Shown: positions 42,850 through 51,685, numbered from the stretch's first letter. The stretch is DNA of 64,000 bases from Elusimicrobiaceae bacterium (GCA_017525025.1 JAFXUJ010000010.1:1-64000), one strand, 5' to 3'. Numbers and translations are program-made. The notes: generated from the sequence alone by a model not told the origin.

Positions 42850-43659
42850 ATGAAAAAGCAAGAAGTTTTCACATTCATCATGGCATTATTTATGATACTT
42901 TCACTTGCCCGATTATCTTACGGCCAGGAGTTTGTATATAATCTTAACGAGTATCAAAATCAAAAGGATTTTGGTCTGGCTTTAAAAGAAGGAAATTTAA
43001 AAGCGGTAAAATATTTGGCAGAAACATATACATGGTTGAATTTATTAAATATCCCAATAAAGAATGAAGACGGAGACAAAGAGCAACCTATTTGTATTGC
43101 CGCCGGTAAAGGTTATACAGATTTAGTTGAATATATGGTTAGCCAAGAACCCGATTTAGTTAATAAAGATTGTTTTGAAAATAATCCAGATTATAAAGCG
43201 CTTGGAAAAGCACTTGATAACGGATTTGCGGATACTGCTTTGGTGTTATTAAAACTTGGTCCCCCGGTTACAACTAATTGGCGCTGGAATCTTTTTAACA
43301 AGACGGGATTCCGCCCCGCCCTGTTTGTGATAGTTGCCAGAACATTTACAGACAGAGAAACTTTGGAAAAATTGATACCTGCATTATTAGACGCCGGAAC
43401 CCCTGTTGATGAATTGGTTGGCATCAACGCTAATTATTGGGATGCTTTTGACTATGCCGCTGGCAATAAAAATATTAATTTTATAAACATTTTGCGAGAT
43501 GAAATGGTTAAACGCGGACAAACACCCATATCAAGAGTTGAAATTTACGCAGATTCACATGAAGCTAGTCAAGAGATTGAAAGTTGGCATAAAGAACAAA
43601 AAGAATTGTTGTGGCATTGCGGTGTATGGCAAGAGTATAAACGTCCGAAAAAAGAATAA
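42850..43659 (+). CDS. Exported ankyrin-like protein
   Basis: The 269-residue product has a signal peptide (hydrophobic ~8-20, cleavage near YGQ). The mature part shows ankyrin-like helix pairs: FGLALKEGNLKAVKYLAE, QPICIAAGKGYTDLVEYMV, ALGKALDNGFADTALVLLKLG. Ankyrin arrays bind proteins; the partner is unknown. Start at ATG 42850 with GGAGG 6 nt upstream rather than ATG 42838. A terminator at 43696-43727 follows. The G+C content looks lower than in its neighbours. Confidence 0.7.
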   Translation: MKKQEVFTFIMALFMILSLARLSYGQEFVYNLNEYQNQKDFGLALKEGNLKAVKYLAETYTWLNLLNIPIKNEDGDKEQPICIAAGKGYTDLVEYMVSQEPDLVNKDCFENNPDYKALGKALDNGFADTALVLLKLGPPVTTNWRWNLFNKTGFRPALFVIVARTFTDRETLEKLIPALLDAGTPVDELVGINANYWDAFDYAAGNKNINFINILRDEMVKRGQTPISRVEIYADSHEASQEIESWHKEQKELLWHCGVWQEYKRPKKE

Positions 43660-43695
43660 CCGGATATGAGAAAATCTAATTAAATAAAAGACATA

Positions 43696-43727
43696 AAAAT
43701 CCTCCGGGCCAAAACCCGGGGGATTTT
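43696..43727. terminator. Bidirectional terminator
   Basis: AAAATCC-CCGGG / CCCGG-GGATTTT type stem with A and T tracts on both sides, between the ankyrin-like gene (+) and the pilin gene (-). Confidence 0.8.
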
Positions 43728-43751
43728 AATTCTTCGTTATTATTAGAAAAA

Positions 43752-44294
43752 TCAAGGCAGTTCAAAACGTTTCCAGGTAGCATCGCTGGAAGTCAAACGT
43801 CCATGTAAATTCATACATACTTTGGCCCCTATATCTGTTTTAGAAAAGCAATACCGTTTTCCCCGGCAATTAGGAATTAAACTCGGGCACGAAACATGTT
43901 GGAAAAATTTTAAGTACCGGACGTTCTCATCCCCGGCTTGTGCGTTAGATGGTCCATCACTCATCCCCCACATAGTAAGTTGTGTAGCATTGGGACGGCA
44001 CACACGTCTATCGTATAGATTCTGCCTATATTCCCGCGGGCAATTCCTGGCTTCCGGCGGCACCAGTACACCCAATTCATCCAACTGTGTCGCATAATTG
44101 CCGTTAGCCAAATAATAAATTTCCTGCGCATCCGCCAAGGCATTCACCCACGGGATATACTTGGTGTATTTTGCTTTTTCTACAGCAATTCTGTATTGCG
44201 GTAACGCTATGGAAGACAATATCCCAATAATGAGTACGACTACCAAAAGTTCTATCAAAGTAAAACCTTTTATACTACTGTTTTTATATAACAT
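43752..44294 (-). CDS. Type IV pilin-like protein 1
   Basis: The 180-residue product has a short basic leader and the prepilin site KGFTLIELLVVV, with the Glu at +5, then a single hydrophobic helix (to SIALPQY). The C-terminal domain has six or more Cys, including CPREYRQN and CPSLIPNC, fitting disulfide loops. It is processed by prepilin peptidase and assembled in the envelope. Start at ATG 44294 with AGAGGT 4 nt upstream. No pilus assembly genes are adjacent. Confidence 0.82.
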   Translation of the reverse strand: MLYKNSSIKGFTLIELLVVVLIIGILSSIALPQYRIAVEKAKYTKYIPWVNALADAQEIYYLANGNYATQLDELGVLVPPEARNCPREYRQNLYDRRVCRPNATQLTMWGMSDGPSNAQAGDENVRYLKFFQHVSCPSLIPNCRGKRYCFSKTDIGAKVCMNLHGRLTSSDATWKRFELP

Positions 44295-44374
44295 ATGTAC
44301 CTCTATACGAGTCAAGTAATAAAATCAGTTTATCAAAAAAAATAAATAAAACAAGAGAACCCACCATTCCCCCG

Positions 44375-44410
44375 TAAAAAACGGCACAAACAAATAAGTT
44401 TGTGCCGTTT
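44375..44410. terminator. Terminator of thrS
   Basis: AACGGCACAAAC / GTTTGTGCCGTT, a perfect 12-bp stem with 6-nt loop, followed on the minus strand by TTTTTTAC. Confidence 0.85.
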
Positions 44411-44428
44411 GTGTGAAATAAAGTAAGG

Positions 44429-46180
44429 CTATTTAAGCAAGTTTTTCAAACTAAACGTTTTAACTTCTTCCTGCATTTGCTTAATAGCATCCTCCACTTT
44501 AAGCGGTTGTGTATTCGTACCGTCTTTCAAGCGGATGGTAAGCGTGCCGTTTTCAGCTTCGTTCTTGCCGATAATTGCCGTATACGGGATACGCTCCATG
44601 TGTGCCTCGCGGATTTTTAAGCCAAGCTTTTCGGGCCGCGTGTCCAGTTGCGGACGCAAACCGGCTTCACGCATTTTGGCAGCCACTTCTTTAGCAAACG
44701 GAATTTGATCATCCGTGAGCGTAAGAATTTTTACTTGCACCGGCGCGAGCCACAACGGGAACCAACCCGCAAAGTGTTCAATAATCACCCCGGTAAACCG
44801 CTCAATACTGCCAAACATGGCGCGGTGCACCATAATCGGGCGCTCACGTCCTTCGGGGGCCACATATTCCAAGTCAAAGCGTTGGGGCAGGTTGAAATCA
44901 AACTGGATGGTAGACAACTGCCACAAGCGGCCGATAGCATCCATTACTTTGATATCAATTTTCGGCCCGTAGAAAGCGGCTTCTCCGGCGTGAGCGGTAT
45001 AGGGGATCTTGCTTTCTTCCAAGACTTTTTTAAGTGCATTTTCGGCACGTTCCCATTCTTTTATATCGCCCGTAAAATGTTCCGGATGTTCCGGGTCGCG
45101 CGTGGAAAGTTCAACCGCATATTTTTCAAACCCAAAGGTTTTAAAAATATGCTTGGCATAATCAAACGCCTGTTTGACTTCATCTTCCACTTGCTCGGGC
45201 GTGCAGAAAATGTGCGCATCGTCTTGTGTAAAACCGCGCACGCGCATCAAACCATGTAGCGCGCCGGAACGTTCGTAGCGGTAGACCGTGCCTAATTCGC
45301 TAAAGCGCAAAGGCAAATCGCGATACGAACGCAAGTGCGTTTTGTAAATTTCCACGTGGAACGGACAGTTCATCGGTTTAATTTGGTATTTTTCTTCGTC
45401 AATTTCCATCGGGTGGAACATACTGTCCGAATAGAAACCCGCGTGCCCGCTGATTTCAAACAAATGATAGCGCGCAATGTGCGGACTCACAACCAAATCA
45501 TACCCGCGTTTTAAGTTCTGATCTTTAATCCAATCTTCCAAAATTTTACGTAGCATGCCGCCTTTGGGGTGCATCAAAATGAGCCCCGGGCCGATATTGT
45601 CGTTGATACTAAACAAATCAAGTTCCGGGCCCAGTTTGCGGTGGTCGCGCTTGGCGGCTTCTTCCTGTTGTTTAACGTAAGCGTTTAGTTCGTCTTTGGT
45701 ATTAAAGCACAACCCGTAAATACGCTGGAGCATGGGGCGTTTTTCATCCCCGCGCCAGTAAGCCCCGGCAATGGTAGTCAGTTTAAAACTGTTTACTTTT
45801 CCCGTATGTTCTACGTGCGGCCCGCGGCACAGATCGGCATAGTCCCCGTTTATATAAACGGTAATAGAGCCGTCTTCCAATTCTTCCAATAATTCCAATT
45901 TATAGGTTTCGCCGCGTTTAGTAAAAAATTCCTTAGCTTCAGCCTTACTCATCTCTTTGCGCTCAAAAGGTTGGCGCGCTTTGATGATTTCTTTCATTTT
46001 GGTTTCAATGGTTTTTAAATCTTCAGGCGTGAATTGCTTGGGGCAATCAAAATCGTAATAAAAACCATTATCAATGGCCGGCCCGATACCGAGTTTCGTA
46101 CCGGGGAACAACTGCTGCACCGCTTGCGCCATAACGTGAGCGCAGGAGTGACGTTTTACTTCTAATTCGTTATTTTCCAT
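44429..46180 (-). CDS. thrS: Threonyl-tRNA synthetase, lacking the TGS domain
   Basis: The 583-residue class II synthetase opens directly with the editing domain (KRHSCAHVMAQAVQQLFP, with the HxxxH zinc-like pair). The catalytic core follows: MNCPFHVEIY (zinc Cys), YRYERSGALHGLMRVRGFTQDD (motif 2) and HRAMFGSIERF (motif 3). The C-terminal anticodon-binding domain is complete. The usual ~60-residue N-terminal TGS domain is absent. It charges tRNA-Thr and edits Ser-tRNA-Thr. The leader holds a GC-rich hairpin at 46194-46224. It is divergent from the pilin at 46531. Confidence 0.93.
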   Translation of the reverse strand: MENNELEVKRHSCAHVMAQAVQQLFPGTKLGIGPAIDNGFYYDFDCPKQFTPEDLKTIETKMKEIIKARQPFERKEMSKAEAKEFFTKRGETYKLELLEELEDGSITVYINGDYADLCRGPHVEHTGKVNSFKLTTIAGAYWRGDEKRPMLQRIYGLCFNTKDELNAYVKQQEEAAKRDHRKLGPELDLFSINDNIGPGLILMHPKGGMLRKILEDWIKDQNLKRGYDLVVSPHIARYHLFEISGHAGFYSDSMFHPMEIDEEKYQIKPMNCPFHVEIYKTHLRSYRDLPLRFSELGTVYRYERSGALHGLMRVRGFTQDDAHIFCTPEQVEDEVKQAFDYAKHIFKTFGFEKYAVELSTRDPEHPEHFTGDIKEWERAENALKKVLEESKIPYTAHAGEAAFYGPKIDIKVMDAIGRLWQLSTIQFDFNLPQRFDLEYVAPEGRERPIMVHRAMFGSIERFTGVIIEHFAGWFPLWLAPVQVKILTLTDDQIPFAKEVAAKMREAGLRPQLDTRPEKLGLKIREAHMERIPYTAIIGKNEAENGTLTIRLKDGTNTQPLKVEDAIKQMQEEVKTFSLKNLLK

Positions 46181-46193
46181 GTGATTTGCACTT

Positions 46194-46224
46194 GCTCCCG
46201 CCGGCCACCACGACCGGGCCGGGA
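46194..46224 (-). promoter_or_regulatory. Hairpin in the thrS leader
   Basis: On the minus strand CCGGCC / GGCCGG stem, extended by CCC/GGG around a bulge, with a 10-nt loop CGGTCGTGGT. The loop contains CGT, the anticodon of one tRNA-Thr isoacceptor. It could be an autoregulatory operator, but this is speculative. Confidence 0.4.
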
Positions 46225-46251
46225 AGACAAGGCTCCTAGTAAGATATTTCT

Positions 46252-46273
46252 ATTATACCAAATATGTTATAAT
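46252..46273. promoter_or_regulatory. Divergent extended -10 promoters of thrS and the pilin gene
   Basis: Minus strand TGG-TATAAT (hexamer 46252-46257) for thrS; plus strand TGT-TATAAT (hexamer 46268-46273) for the pilin. They lie back to back. The predicted pilin leader is about 250 nt. Confidence 0.55.
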
Positions 46274-46311
46274 GAAGCTGGCGTAGATGTACAATTTTAT
46301 CTGTTTTTGGA

Positions 46312-46474
46312 ACCGTACGTAGAGTACGGTGTACCGCCAAACGGTCCAACGAGAGTCCGAAAACAGCCTGTTTAGGTGCAAAGCAAAGGAACTTATAATC
46401 CCTTTACTTTGTGCCGAATGTTTATCGCTTCCGCGATAAACTACGGCTGTTTTTGTTTAAGACACTCTCGTTGG
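46312..46474 (+). promoter_or_regulatory. Structured leader RNA with a three-way junction
   Basis: Perfect or near-perfect stems are readable by eye. A 7-bp hairpin lies at 46312-46330. The outer stem is CCAACGAGAGT (46346-46356) with 46464-46474. An inner stem is AAAACAGCC (46360-46368) with 46445-46453. Within it lie two arms: a 14-bp arm with one mismatch (46375-46389 with 46401-46415) and a 9-bp arm GTTTATCGC (46420-46428 with 46433-46441, loop TTCC). I match it to no known riboswitch. Confidence 0.6.
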
Positions 46475-46504
46475 CTTAACAAAGGTAGCCGTTTTTGTTG
46501 GGCG

Positions 46505-46527
46505 GTTCTCCAAAAACAAAGGAGAAC
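46505..46527 (+). promoter_or_regulatory. Hairpin that sequesters the pilin Shine-Dalgarno
   Basis: GTTCTCC (46505-46511) pairs with GGAGAAC (46521-46527) across a 9-nt A-rich loop. The right arm is the Shine-Dalgarno of the pilin ATG at 46531. Folding would block translation. Confidence 0.6.
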
Positions 46528-46530
46528 TCG

Positions 46531-47046
46531 ATGCAAACAAATAACGCAGGTTTTACCCTCATTGAACTGCTGGTAGTAGTACTCATTATTGGTATTTTGG
46601 CTTCAATTGCACTACCTCAATATCAAAAAGCAGTCGTTAAATCCCGCTTCTCCGAAGCATTTATGAATTTAAGGAATATTGGTAAGGCCGTTGAATTGTG
46701 TGAATTGGAAAACGGAACATCAGGACGATTTAGCAACGATGTTTGTAACTTTTCTACCTTAGCAATATCCGTAGGAGAAGTCGATCACGATACAGTTCAT
46801 GCCCAAACCAAAAATTTTGAGTATGTAGTCTATAACGTTGACGGAGAAGATGACATCCTTGCCACCGCCGATTATGTAGACGGGGGCCACAACAATGCTA
46901 ATAGTTCAGATGTTTGCCTCTGCTTATTTCGCGACGGTTCTATCCGTGGGGTTCCGGGAAATTGTTATAGAGAACCAAGCTGGGATATTTTAAGGGCCAT
47001 TAAAGTTGACCCCGCCACTGGTGCGGATAATTGTAATTGTTGTTAG
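46531..47046 (+). CDS. Type IV pilin-like protein 2
   Basis: The 171-residue product begins MQTNNAGFTLIELLVVV, with a prepilin cleavage site after Gly7 and Glu at +5. The hydrophobic helix runs to SIALPQYQKAV. Cys residues are at NDVCNF, VCLCLF, GNCY and the C-terminal CNCC, so the globular domain is probably disulfide-stapled. Its N-terminus is almost identical to that of pilin 1. Start at ATG 46531, whose Shine-Dalgarno GGAGAA lies in a hairpin. Its long structured leader implies post-transcriptional control. Confidence 0.85.
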   Translation: MQTNNAGFTLIELLVVVLIIGILASIALPQYQKAVVKSRFSEAFMNLRNIGKAVELCELENGTSGRFSNDVCNFSTLAISVGEVDHDTVHAQTKNFEYVVYNVDGEDDILATADYVDGGHNNANSSDVCLCLFRDGSIRGVPGNCYREPSWDILRAIKVDPATGADNCNCC

Positions 47047-47087
47047 TTTTCGCCAAGTAGCCAAAAGCACAAGAACTCCAAAAAAAA

Positions 47088-47093
47088 TATAAT
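47088..47093 (+). promoter_or_regulatory. -10 box with leaderless start
   Basis: TATAAT followed by 7 nt and ATG 47101; no Shine-Dalgarno precedes this ATG. Confidence 0.45.
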
Positions 47094-47100
47094 GATGTAT

Positions 47101-48831
47101 ATGAAACATTTTTTGGGGTGCTTTTTTTCTTCTTTTAAAACGCAGTGGAAACTACTACTCATTTTATCCATCCCGGCGATATTGTTGGGATTGTTCGGCC
47201 TGTATCAAGTGGGCCAGCTAACGCTTACTAATGCCATAGCACTTACTTTAATTAAAGGGTTGTGTGAGTTTTTCTTTATCGGTTTAGGACTAGCGATTTT
47301 AAATTTAATTGGCCTAAAAAATAAATGGGTGTTATCTTTTATCGGGTTTGTGTATTATTTCGCTATGACGGCCGATTTTGTTCTCTTAATCTATTTTCGC
47401 GAACGGTTTGGCGCCAAATATTTAGATACCGTACAAGGCGGCGACTACAACTTTATGACCGATTGGCGGCTGCTGACCTATTTCGCGCTTGTATTTTTAT
47501 TTTGTGTATTTGTACTCCGCCGATTTTTTACTCCCACTTCAACTAAAGAAACCGCACGCCGCGCCGTCGTATGTTTGGCCGGATTTTTATTTTTGATGAT
47601 ATGGACTCCCTTGAAGTGGCTGCCCGCGCCGGATAATTTTTATACAACGTATTTAGTTCCCCCCTCTCTTATATATACATTACAAACCAAGCTATTCAAA
47701 GTGCCGAAAGCGATTTACAGCTTAGATGAAGGTACGACCGAACTGGCCCGGAAATACAATGTATTTTCCGCCAAGAATACCGGCGTTGGAAAAAATTACA
47801 AACGTGTAATTTTAATCGCGGCGGAATCGCTTTCTAATAAGTATATGCACCACTTTAACCCTAATATCCCCGCCGAGGCAAGCAACACGTTGGATAATTT
47901 GTATGAAAACTACCCCTCCGCTTCGTTGCGCCACGTATCGCTTTCCACACTATACGGATTATCGGTTATTTTTACTTCGCACCCTTACGTACGAGTAGCG
48001 GTGGAAAACGGATATCCGGTTTCATTTGTGCGCATGTTGAAAGAACGCGGTTTCCATACGGCTTTTTTGCGCGGAGCCAATGAAACCTACATGAACGAAC
48101 ATCTTTATTTTAAACAAGCCGGATTTGAAGAAGTGATAGGGGCCACCTATTTTCAAACACAAGAAGATTATAAGAAATACGTTAATTGGTGGGGCTTGTT
48201 GGACCGGAAACTGTTTGATTACGCCCTTGAATTTTTGAATAAACATCAAAACGAGCCGACTTTTATCACTATTTTAACGGTAGACTCACATGCCCCGCTG
48301 GGCCGCTTGGATTATTTGGATGAAAAATACACGGAAATTGACCATAAGGACTACAAAACCCCCACGTTGCCGCGGGCCTTTGCACGCTTCGGACAAGATG
48401 TAAGCCGTTTTTTGGACGGCTTAAAAGAAAAAGGATTATGGGACGATAAAACGCTGGTTCTCATCATGCCGGATCACCCTTCCTATTCCAATATGCCGAC
48501 GGTAGATTTATTTACTCCTTTCAAAAAAGAATTTGATAATTTACCGTTTATCGTAGTAACAAAGAATAAAATTACCGCCCCCATTACAAACGACCGCCTT
48601 GCCAGCCAACTGGATATTGCACCCACGGTATTGGATTTGCTTAATATAGAACCGCCGCAAGCATTCTTCGGTCACAGTTTATTTGATGTAACCGCCAAAC
48701 GCAGCGTGTTTGACATTAAGGACGATTACGCCGTTGTAACAAGCCCGGACGGACAAACATTGGTTCCTTTAAATTCCAACCGTAAGCAAGATAAACCCTT
48801 GCTGAATTTAATGGCTACTTTTATGAAATAA
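47101..48831 (+). CDS. Membrane sulfatase/LTA-synthase-like phosphotransferase
   Basis: The 576-residue product has about five N-terminal membrane helices (to ~180) and a periplasmic alkaline-phosphatase-fold domain. The domain has VILIAAESLSNKYM with a metal-binding Glu, a probable Ser/Thr nucleophile in LSTLYGLSVIF, TVDSHAPLG, and metal-site PDHPSYSN. That layout fits lipoteichoic-acid-synthase or phosphoethanolamine-transferase-like enzymes, which move a phospho-alcohol group onto surface glycans or lipids. Substrate unknown. Start at ATG 47101 from the leaderless -10; ATG 47092 overlaps that box. Confidence 0.78.
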   Translation: MKHFLGCFFSSFKTQWKLLLILSIPAILLGLFGLYQVGQLTLTNAIALTLIKGLCEFFFIGLGLAILNLIGLKNKWVLSFIGFVYYFAMTADFVLLIYFRERFGAKYLDTVQGGDYNFMTDWRLLTYFALVFLFCVFVLRRFFTPTSTKETARRAVVCLAGFLFLMIWTPLKWLPAPDNFYTTYLVPPSLIYTLQTKLFKVPKAIYSLDEGTTELARKYNVFSAKNTGVGKNYKRVILIAAESLSNKYMHHFNPNIPAEASNTLDNLYENYPSASLRHVSLSTLYGLSVIFTSHPYVRVAVENGYPVSFVRMLKERGFHTAFLRGANETYMNEHLYFKQAGFEEVIGATYFQTQEDYKKYVNWWGLLDRKLFDYALEFLNKHQNEPTFITILTVDSHAPLGRLDYLDEKYTEIDHKDYKTPTLPRAFARFGQDVSRFLDGLKEKGLWDDKTLVLIMPDHPSYSNMPTVDLFTPFKKEFDNLPFIVVTKNKITAPITNDRLASQLDIAPTVLDLLNIEPPQAFFGHSLFDVTAKRSVFDIKDDYAVVTSPDGQTLVPLNSNRKQDKPLLNLMATFMK

Positions 48832-48938
48832 TGCGTGTTGGCAATTCCGCACCCGGAGCAAGATATATTCTCCTACCCCCGCGACGGAAAATATGCTAAA
48901 ATAACTGTGTATATTTTATTTCATTGGAGGAAACATCT

Positions 48939-49253
48939 ATGGATGCAGCTGCCCAAAACGGCGGAATGTTTTTTTGGTTACTGCTAATGGCGGTAATGTT
49001 TATCGTTTTGATTTTTATGCCAGCCCGTTCACAAAAAAAACGTGAAATGGAATTGGCAAACAAAATCAATGCTTTGCAAAAGGGCGATCAGGTGATTATT
49101 CCGGGAGGAATCGTCGGTACTGTCGCCGGTTTCAAAGAAAATATGTTAGAAATTAAAGTGGCGGAAAATGTCAAAATTAACGTTTTGAAAACTGCCATTG
49201 TCGGGCTTGTAAAAGATTTACAGGCCATCAATACGCAAGGAGGAGAGAAGTAA
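48939..49253 (+). CDS. yajC: Preprotein translocase subunit YajC
   Basis: The 104-residue product has one membrane helix (~10-27, FFWLLLMAVMFIVLIFMPAR) followed by QKKREMELANKINALQKGDQ and the conserved GGIVGTVAGF. It binds the SecDF complex in the inner membrane. Start at ATG 48939 with GGAGGA 8 nt upstream. It is followed at once by secD (TAATG overlap). Confidence 0.92.
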   Translation: MDAAAQNGGMFFWLLLMAVMFIVLIFMPARSQKKREMELANKINALQKGDQVIIPGGIVGTVAGFKENMLEIKVAENVKINVLKTAIVGLVKDLQAINTQGGEK

Positions 49254-50668
49254 TGTCTAACAAATTAGCCGTAAAGTGGGGACTTATTTTCGCCATTTTG
49301 CTCGGTTCGGCGTTTTTGATTTACCCCAATTATAAATGGTATTCCAAGCCCCTCGCAGAACGCGAAACCTTGGATACCTTAGGTGAACGTCCTAAACGCA
49401 TGCTCAATTTAGGCCTGGATTTAAGAGGCGGTTCCAGCTTGCTTTTGGAACTTGAAGTATCCAAACTCAGCGGAAACGAACCCCTCCACGAAGCTATGGC
49501 CCGTGCCATTGAAATTATCCGCAACCGCATTGACCAATACGGCGTGGCGGAGACTTCCATCACCAAACAAGGCGATAAATGGATTATGGTACAACTGCCC
49601 GGTGTTTCCAACCCGCAACGCGCCGAAGAACTTATCGGCAAAACAGCTATGTTGGAATTCCGTATCGTTAAGAACGATACTACCGAAGCCCAAAGTGCTT
49701 TTGAATTATTGGAAAACACCGAAAAACCGTTTGATGACGACGGAAATCTCGTTCCGGAAATCGCCAAATTGGTTCCCCCCGGGCTGCAAATCATGCGCAA
49801 CAAGGAAGGCGGCTATAGTTTAGTGAGTGATACGGCTACTGTTACCGGTGCAGACTTAGAAAATGCCCGCGTTATCATGATGAGTGATAACGGATACCCG
49901 GCCATCTCTTTCTCCTTCAACGCAGAAGGGGCTAAAAAATTCGGTCAACTTACAGGCGCTAACTTAGGCAAACAACTGGCTATTGTGTTGGATAATACAA
50001 TCCAATCTGCTCCGGTTATTCAAGCCCGTATTACTAAAGACGGCCAAATTACCGGGCACTTCACTTCCGACGAAGCCCGCGGTTTAGCCATTGTGCTAAA
50101 AGCAGGTGCTTTACCGGCCCCCGTCAAAGTAATTGAAAAGAAAACCATCGGCCCGACGTTAGGGGAAGACTCTATTAAATCCGGGTTGTCCGCTTCTTTG
50201 TATGCCCTCATTTTGATCTTACTGTTTATGGCGGTGTACTACAAAGCAGCCGGCGTAATTGCCGATATTGCCTTACTACTTAACTTTGTATTCACGGTAG
50301 CCCTCATGAGCTACTTTGGAGCCACCTTAACGCTTCCCGGCATCGCGGGTATGATTTTGTCCTTGGCGATGGCTATTGACGCCAACGTACTGATCATTGA
50401 ACGTATGCGCGAGGAAAAATTGTTAGGCAAACCCGTGTATGAAATTATCAACTTGGGTTATGACAAAGCCTGGTCTGCCATTTTTGACTCAAACATTACC
50501 ACCATTATCGTAGGTGCTTGTTTGTTACAATTCGGCACAGGCCCGGTAAAAGGATTTGCCGTTACGCTTATCATCGGGTTACTCGTCAGCTTGTTTACGG
50601 CTGTGTTTGTTACCCGCGCGATCTATGAGCTTATCCTAACTTCTAACACCCAGGAGATCAGCTTATGA
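49253..50668 (+). CDS. secD: Protein translocase subunit SecD
   Basis: The 471-residue product has an N-terminal membrane helix, the D1 motif LGLDLRGGSSLLLE, a periplasmic P1 domain, and a C-terminal helix bundle with the SecD motifs GMILSLAMAIDANVLIIERMREE. SecD and SecF use proton flow to pull proteins out of the Sec channel. It overlaps the yajC stop by one base and the secF start by 4 nt. Confidence 0.95.
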   Translation: MSNKLAVKWGLIFAILLGSAFLIYPNYKWYSKPLAERETLDTLGERPKRMLNLGLDLRGGSSLLLELEVSKLSGNEPLHEAMARAIEIIRNRIDQYGVAETSITKQGDKWIMVQLPGVSNPQRAEELIGKTAMLEFRIVKNDTTEAQSAFELLENTEKPFDDDGNLVPEIAKLVPPGLQIMRNKEGGYSLVSDTATVTGADLENARVIMMSDNGYPAISFSFNAEGAKKFGQLTGANLGKQLAIVLDNTIQSAPVIQARITKDGQITGHFTSDEARGLAIVLKAGALPAPVKVIEKKTIGPTLGEDSIKSGLSASLYALILILLFMAVYYKAAGVIADIALLLNFVFTVALMSYFGATLTLPGIAGMILSLAMAIDANVLIIERMREEKLLGKPVYEIINLGYDKAWSAIFDSNITTIIVGACLLQFGTGPVKGFAVTLIIGLLVSLFTAVFVTRAIYELILTSNTQEISL

Positions 50669-51648
50669 TGAATATTTTTCCGAAAACACACATTGATTTC
50701 CTCAAATATCGTAAGGTATACTTTACGCTATTCGCGCTCGTGTTAATCGCCGGCGGTTTCTGTTTCTTTACCAAAGGATTCAATATGGGTATTGACTTTA
50801 CCGGCGGTACTATGGTGCAAGTGCAATTTGCTTCTCCCGTAGACATGGGACGGTTGCGCAGTGCGCTTACGGCCACGGGAGCCAATTCCGAATTGCAATC
50901 ATTTGGGGATAACACTTACTCCATCAGCGAAAAAAGCACCGAACATGAAGTAGGCGTCGTACAACAACGTATTGAAAATGCGCTTAATACGTTGGGTGTA
51001 GAATATACGGTACAACAAACCAACTCCGTCGGGCCGGCCGTGGGTGAAAGCATGACTAACCGCGCCATCGGAGCCATTGCCTTATCGTTATTCTTCATTA
51101 TTATTTACGTAGCCTTTCGGTTCAGCAACATTTTGTGGGGTATATCCGGCGTAGTAGCGCTGTTCCACGATTTGTGGGTTATGGCGTTGGCTTTCTCGCT
51201 AACCGGTCGGGAAATTGACCTCGTCGTTGTGGCGGCCTTCTTGACGGTGGCCGGGTTCTCTATTAACGACACGATCGTCATTTTTGACCGCATGCGTGAA
51301 AATATCCGCCTGCACCCCAAAATGAACTTTGGGGAGTTAATCAACACTTCCATTAACGAAACACTTTCCCGTACGGTAATTACTACCTTAACGGTATTGT
51401 TTGCGTTGCTCATTTTATACTTTATGGGCGGCGAAGTAATTAACTCCTTTGCATTTGCTATGTTAATTGGTTGTATTTCGGGCGTATATAGCACCATCGC
51501 CCTGACGACTCCGCTTGTCTACACCTGGAGCCACGGCCAGTTAAACGACGGTTCTTCTTTTGAAAAACCGGCCACTAAGCAAAATGTAGAAGAAGTCGTT
51601 AAACAACAACATTACGGTAAACGCAAACGTAACCGTAAACACAATTAA
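50665..51648 (+). CDS. secF: Protein translocase subunit SecF
   Basis: The 327-residue product has the SecF opening IDFLKYRKVYFTL, GFNMGIDFTGGTMVQVQF, and the C-terminal bundle with VAAFLTVAGFSINDTIVIFDRMREN. It partners SecD in the inner membrane. The last ~35 residues are Lys/Arg-rich (GKRKRNRKHN). ATG 50665 overlaps the secD stop; ATG 50668 is equally possible. Confidence 0.95.
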   Translation: MMNIFPKTHIDFLKYRKVYFTLFALVLIAGGFCFFTKGFNMGIDFTGGTMVQVQFASPVDMGRLRSALTATGANSELQSFGDNTYSISEKSTEHEVGVVQQRIENALNTLGVEYTVQQTNSVGPAVGESMTNRAIGAIALSLFFIIIYVAFRFSNILWGISGVVALFHDLWVMALAFSLTGREIDLVVVAAFLTVAGFSINDTIVIFDRMRENIRLHPKMNFGELINTSINETLSRTVITTLTVLFALLILYFMGGEVINSFAFAMLIGCISGVYSTIALTTPLVYTWSHGQLNDGSSFEKPATKQNVEEVVKQQHYGKRKRNRKHN

Positions 51649-51658
51649 GCATTCTAAA

Positions 51659-51685
51659 ACGGAGCCTCCAAACAGGAGGCTCCGT
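51659..51685. terminator. Hairpin after secF
   Basis: A perfect 11-bp stem ACGGAGCCTCC / GGAGGCTCCGT with a 5-nt loop. There is no T tract on the plus strand, so it may be a weak terminator or a 3'-end protecting structure. Confidence 0.6.

Noticed and set aside
46181-46260. T-box riboswitch for thrS
   Set aside because: No T-box sequence or specifier stem; only one short hairpin.
46345-46476. The palindromic region before the pilin as an integron attC site
   Set aside because: GTCCAAC fits the R'' consensus, but the paired GTTGGCT does not fit R', there is no integrase, and the inner arms are too long and regular.
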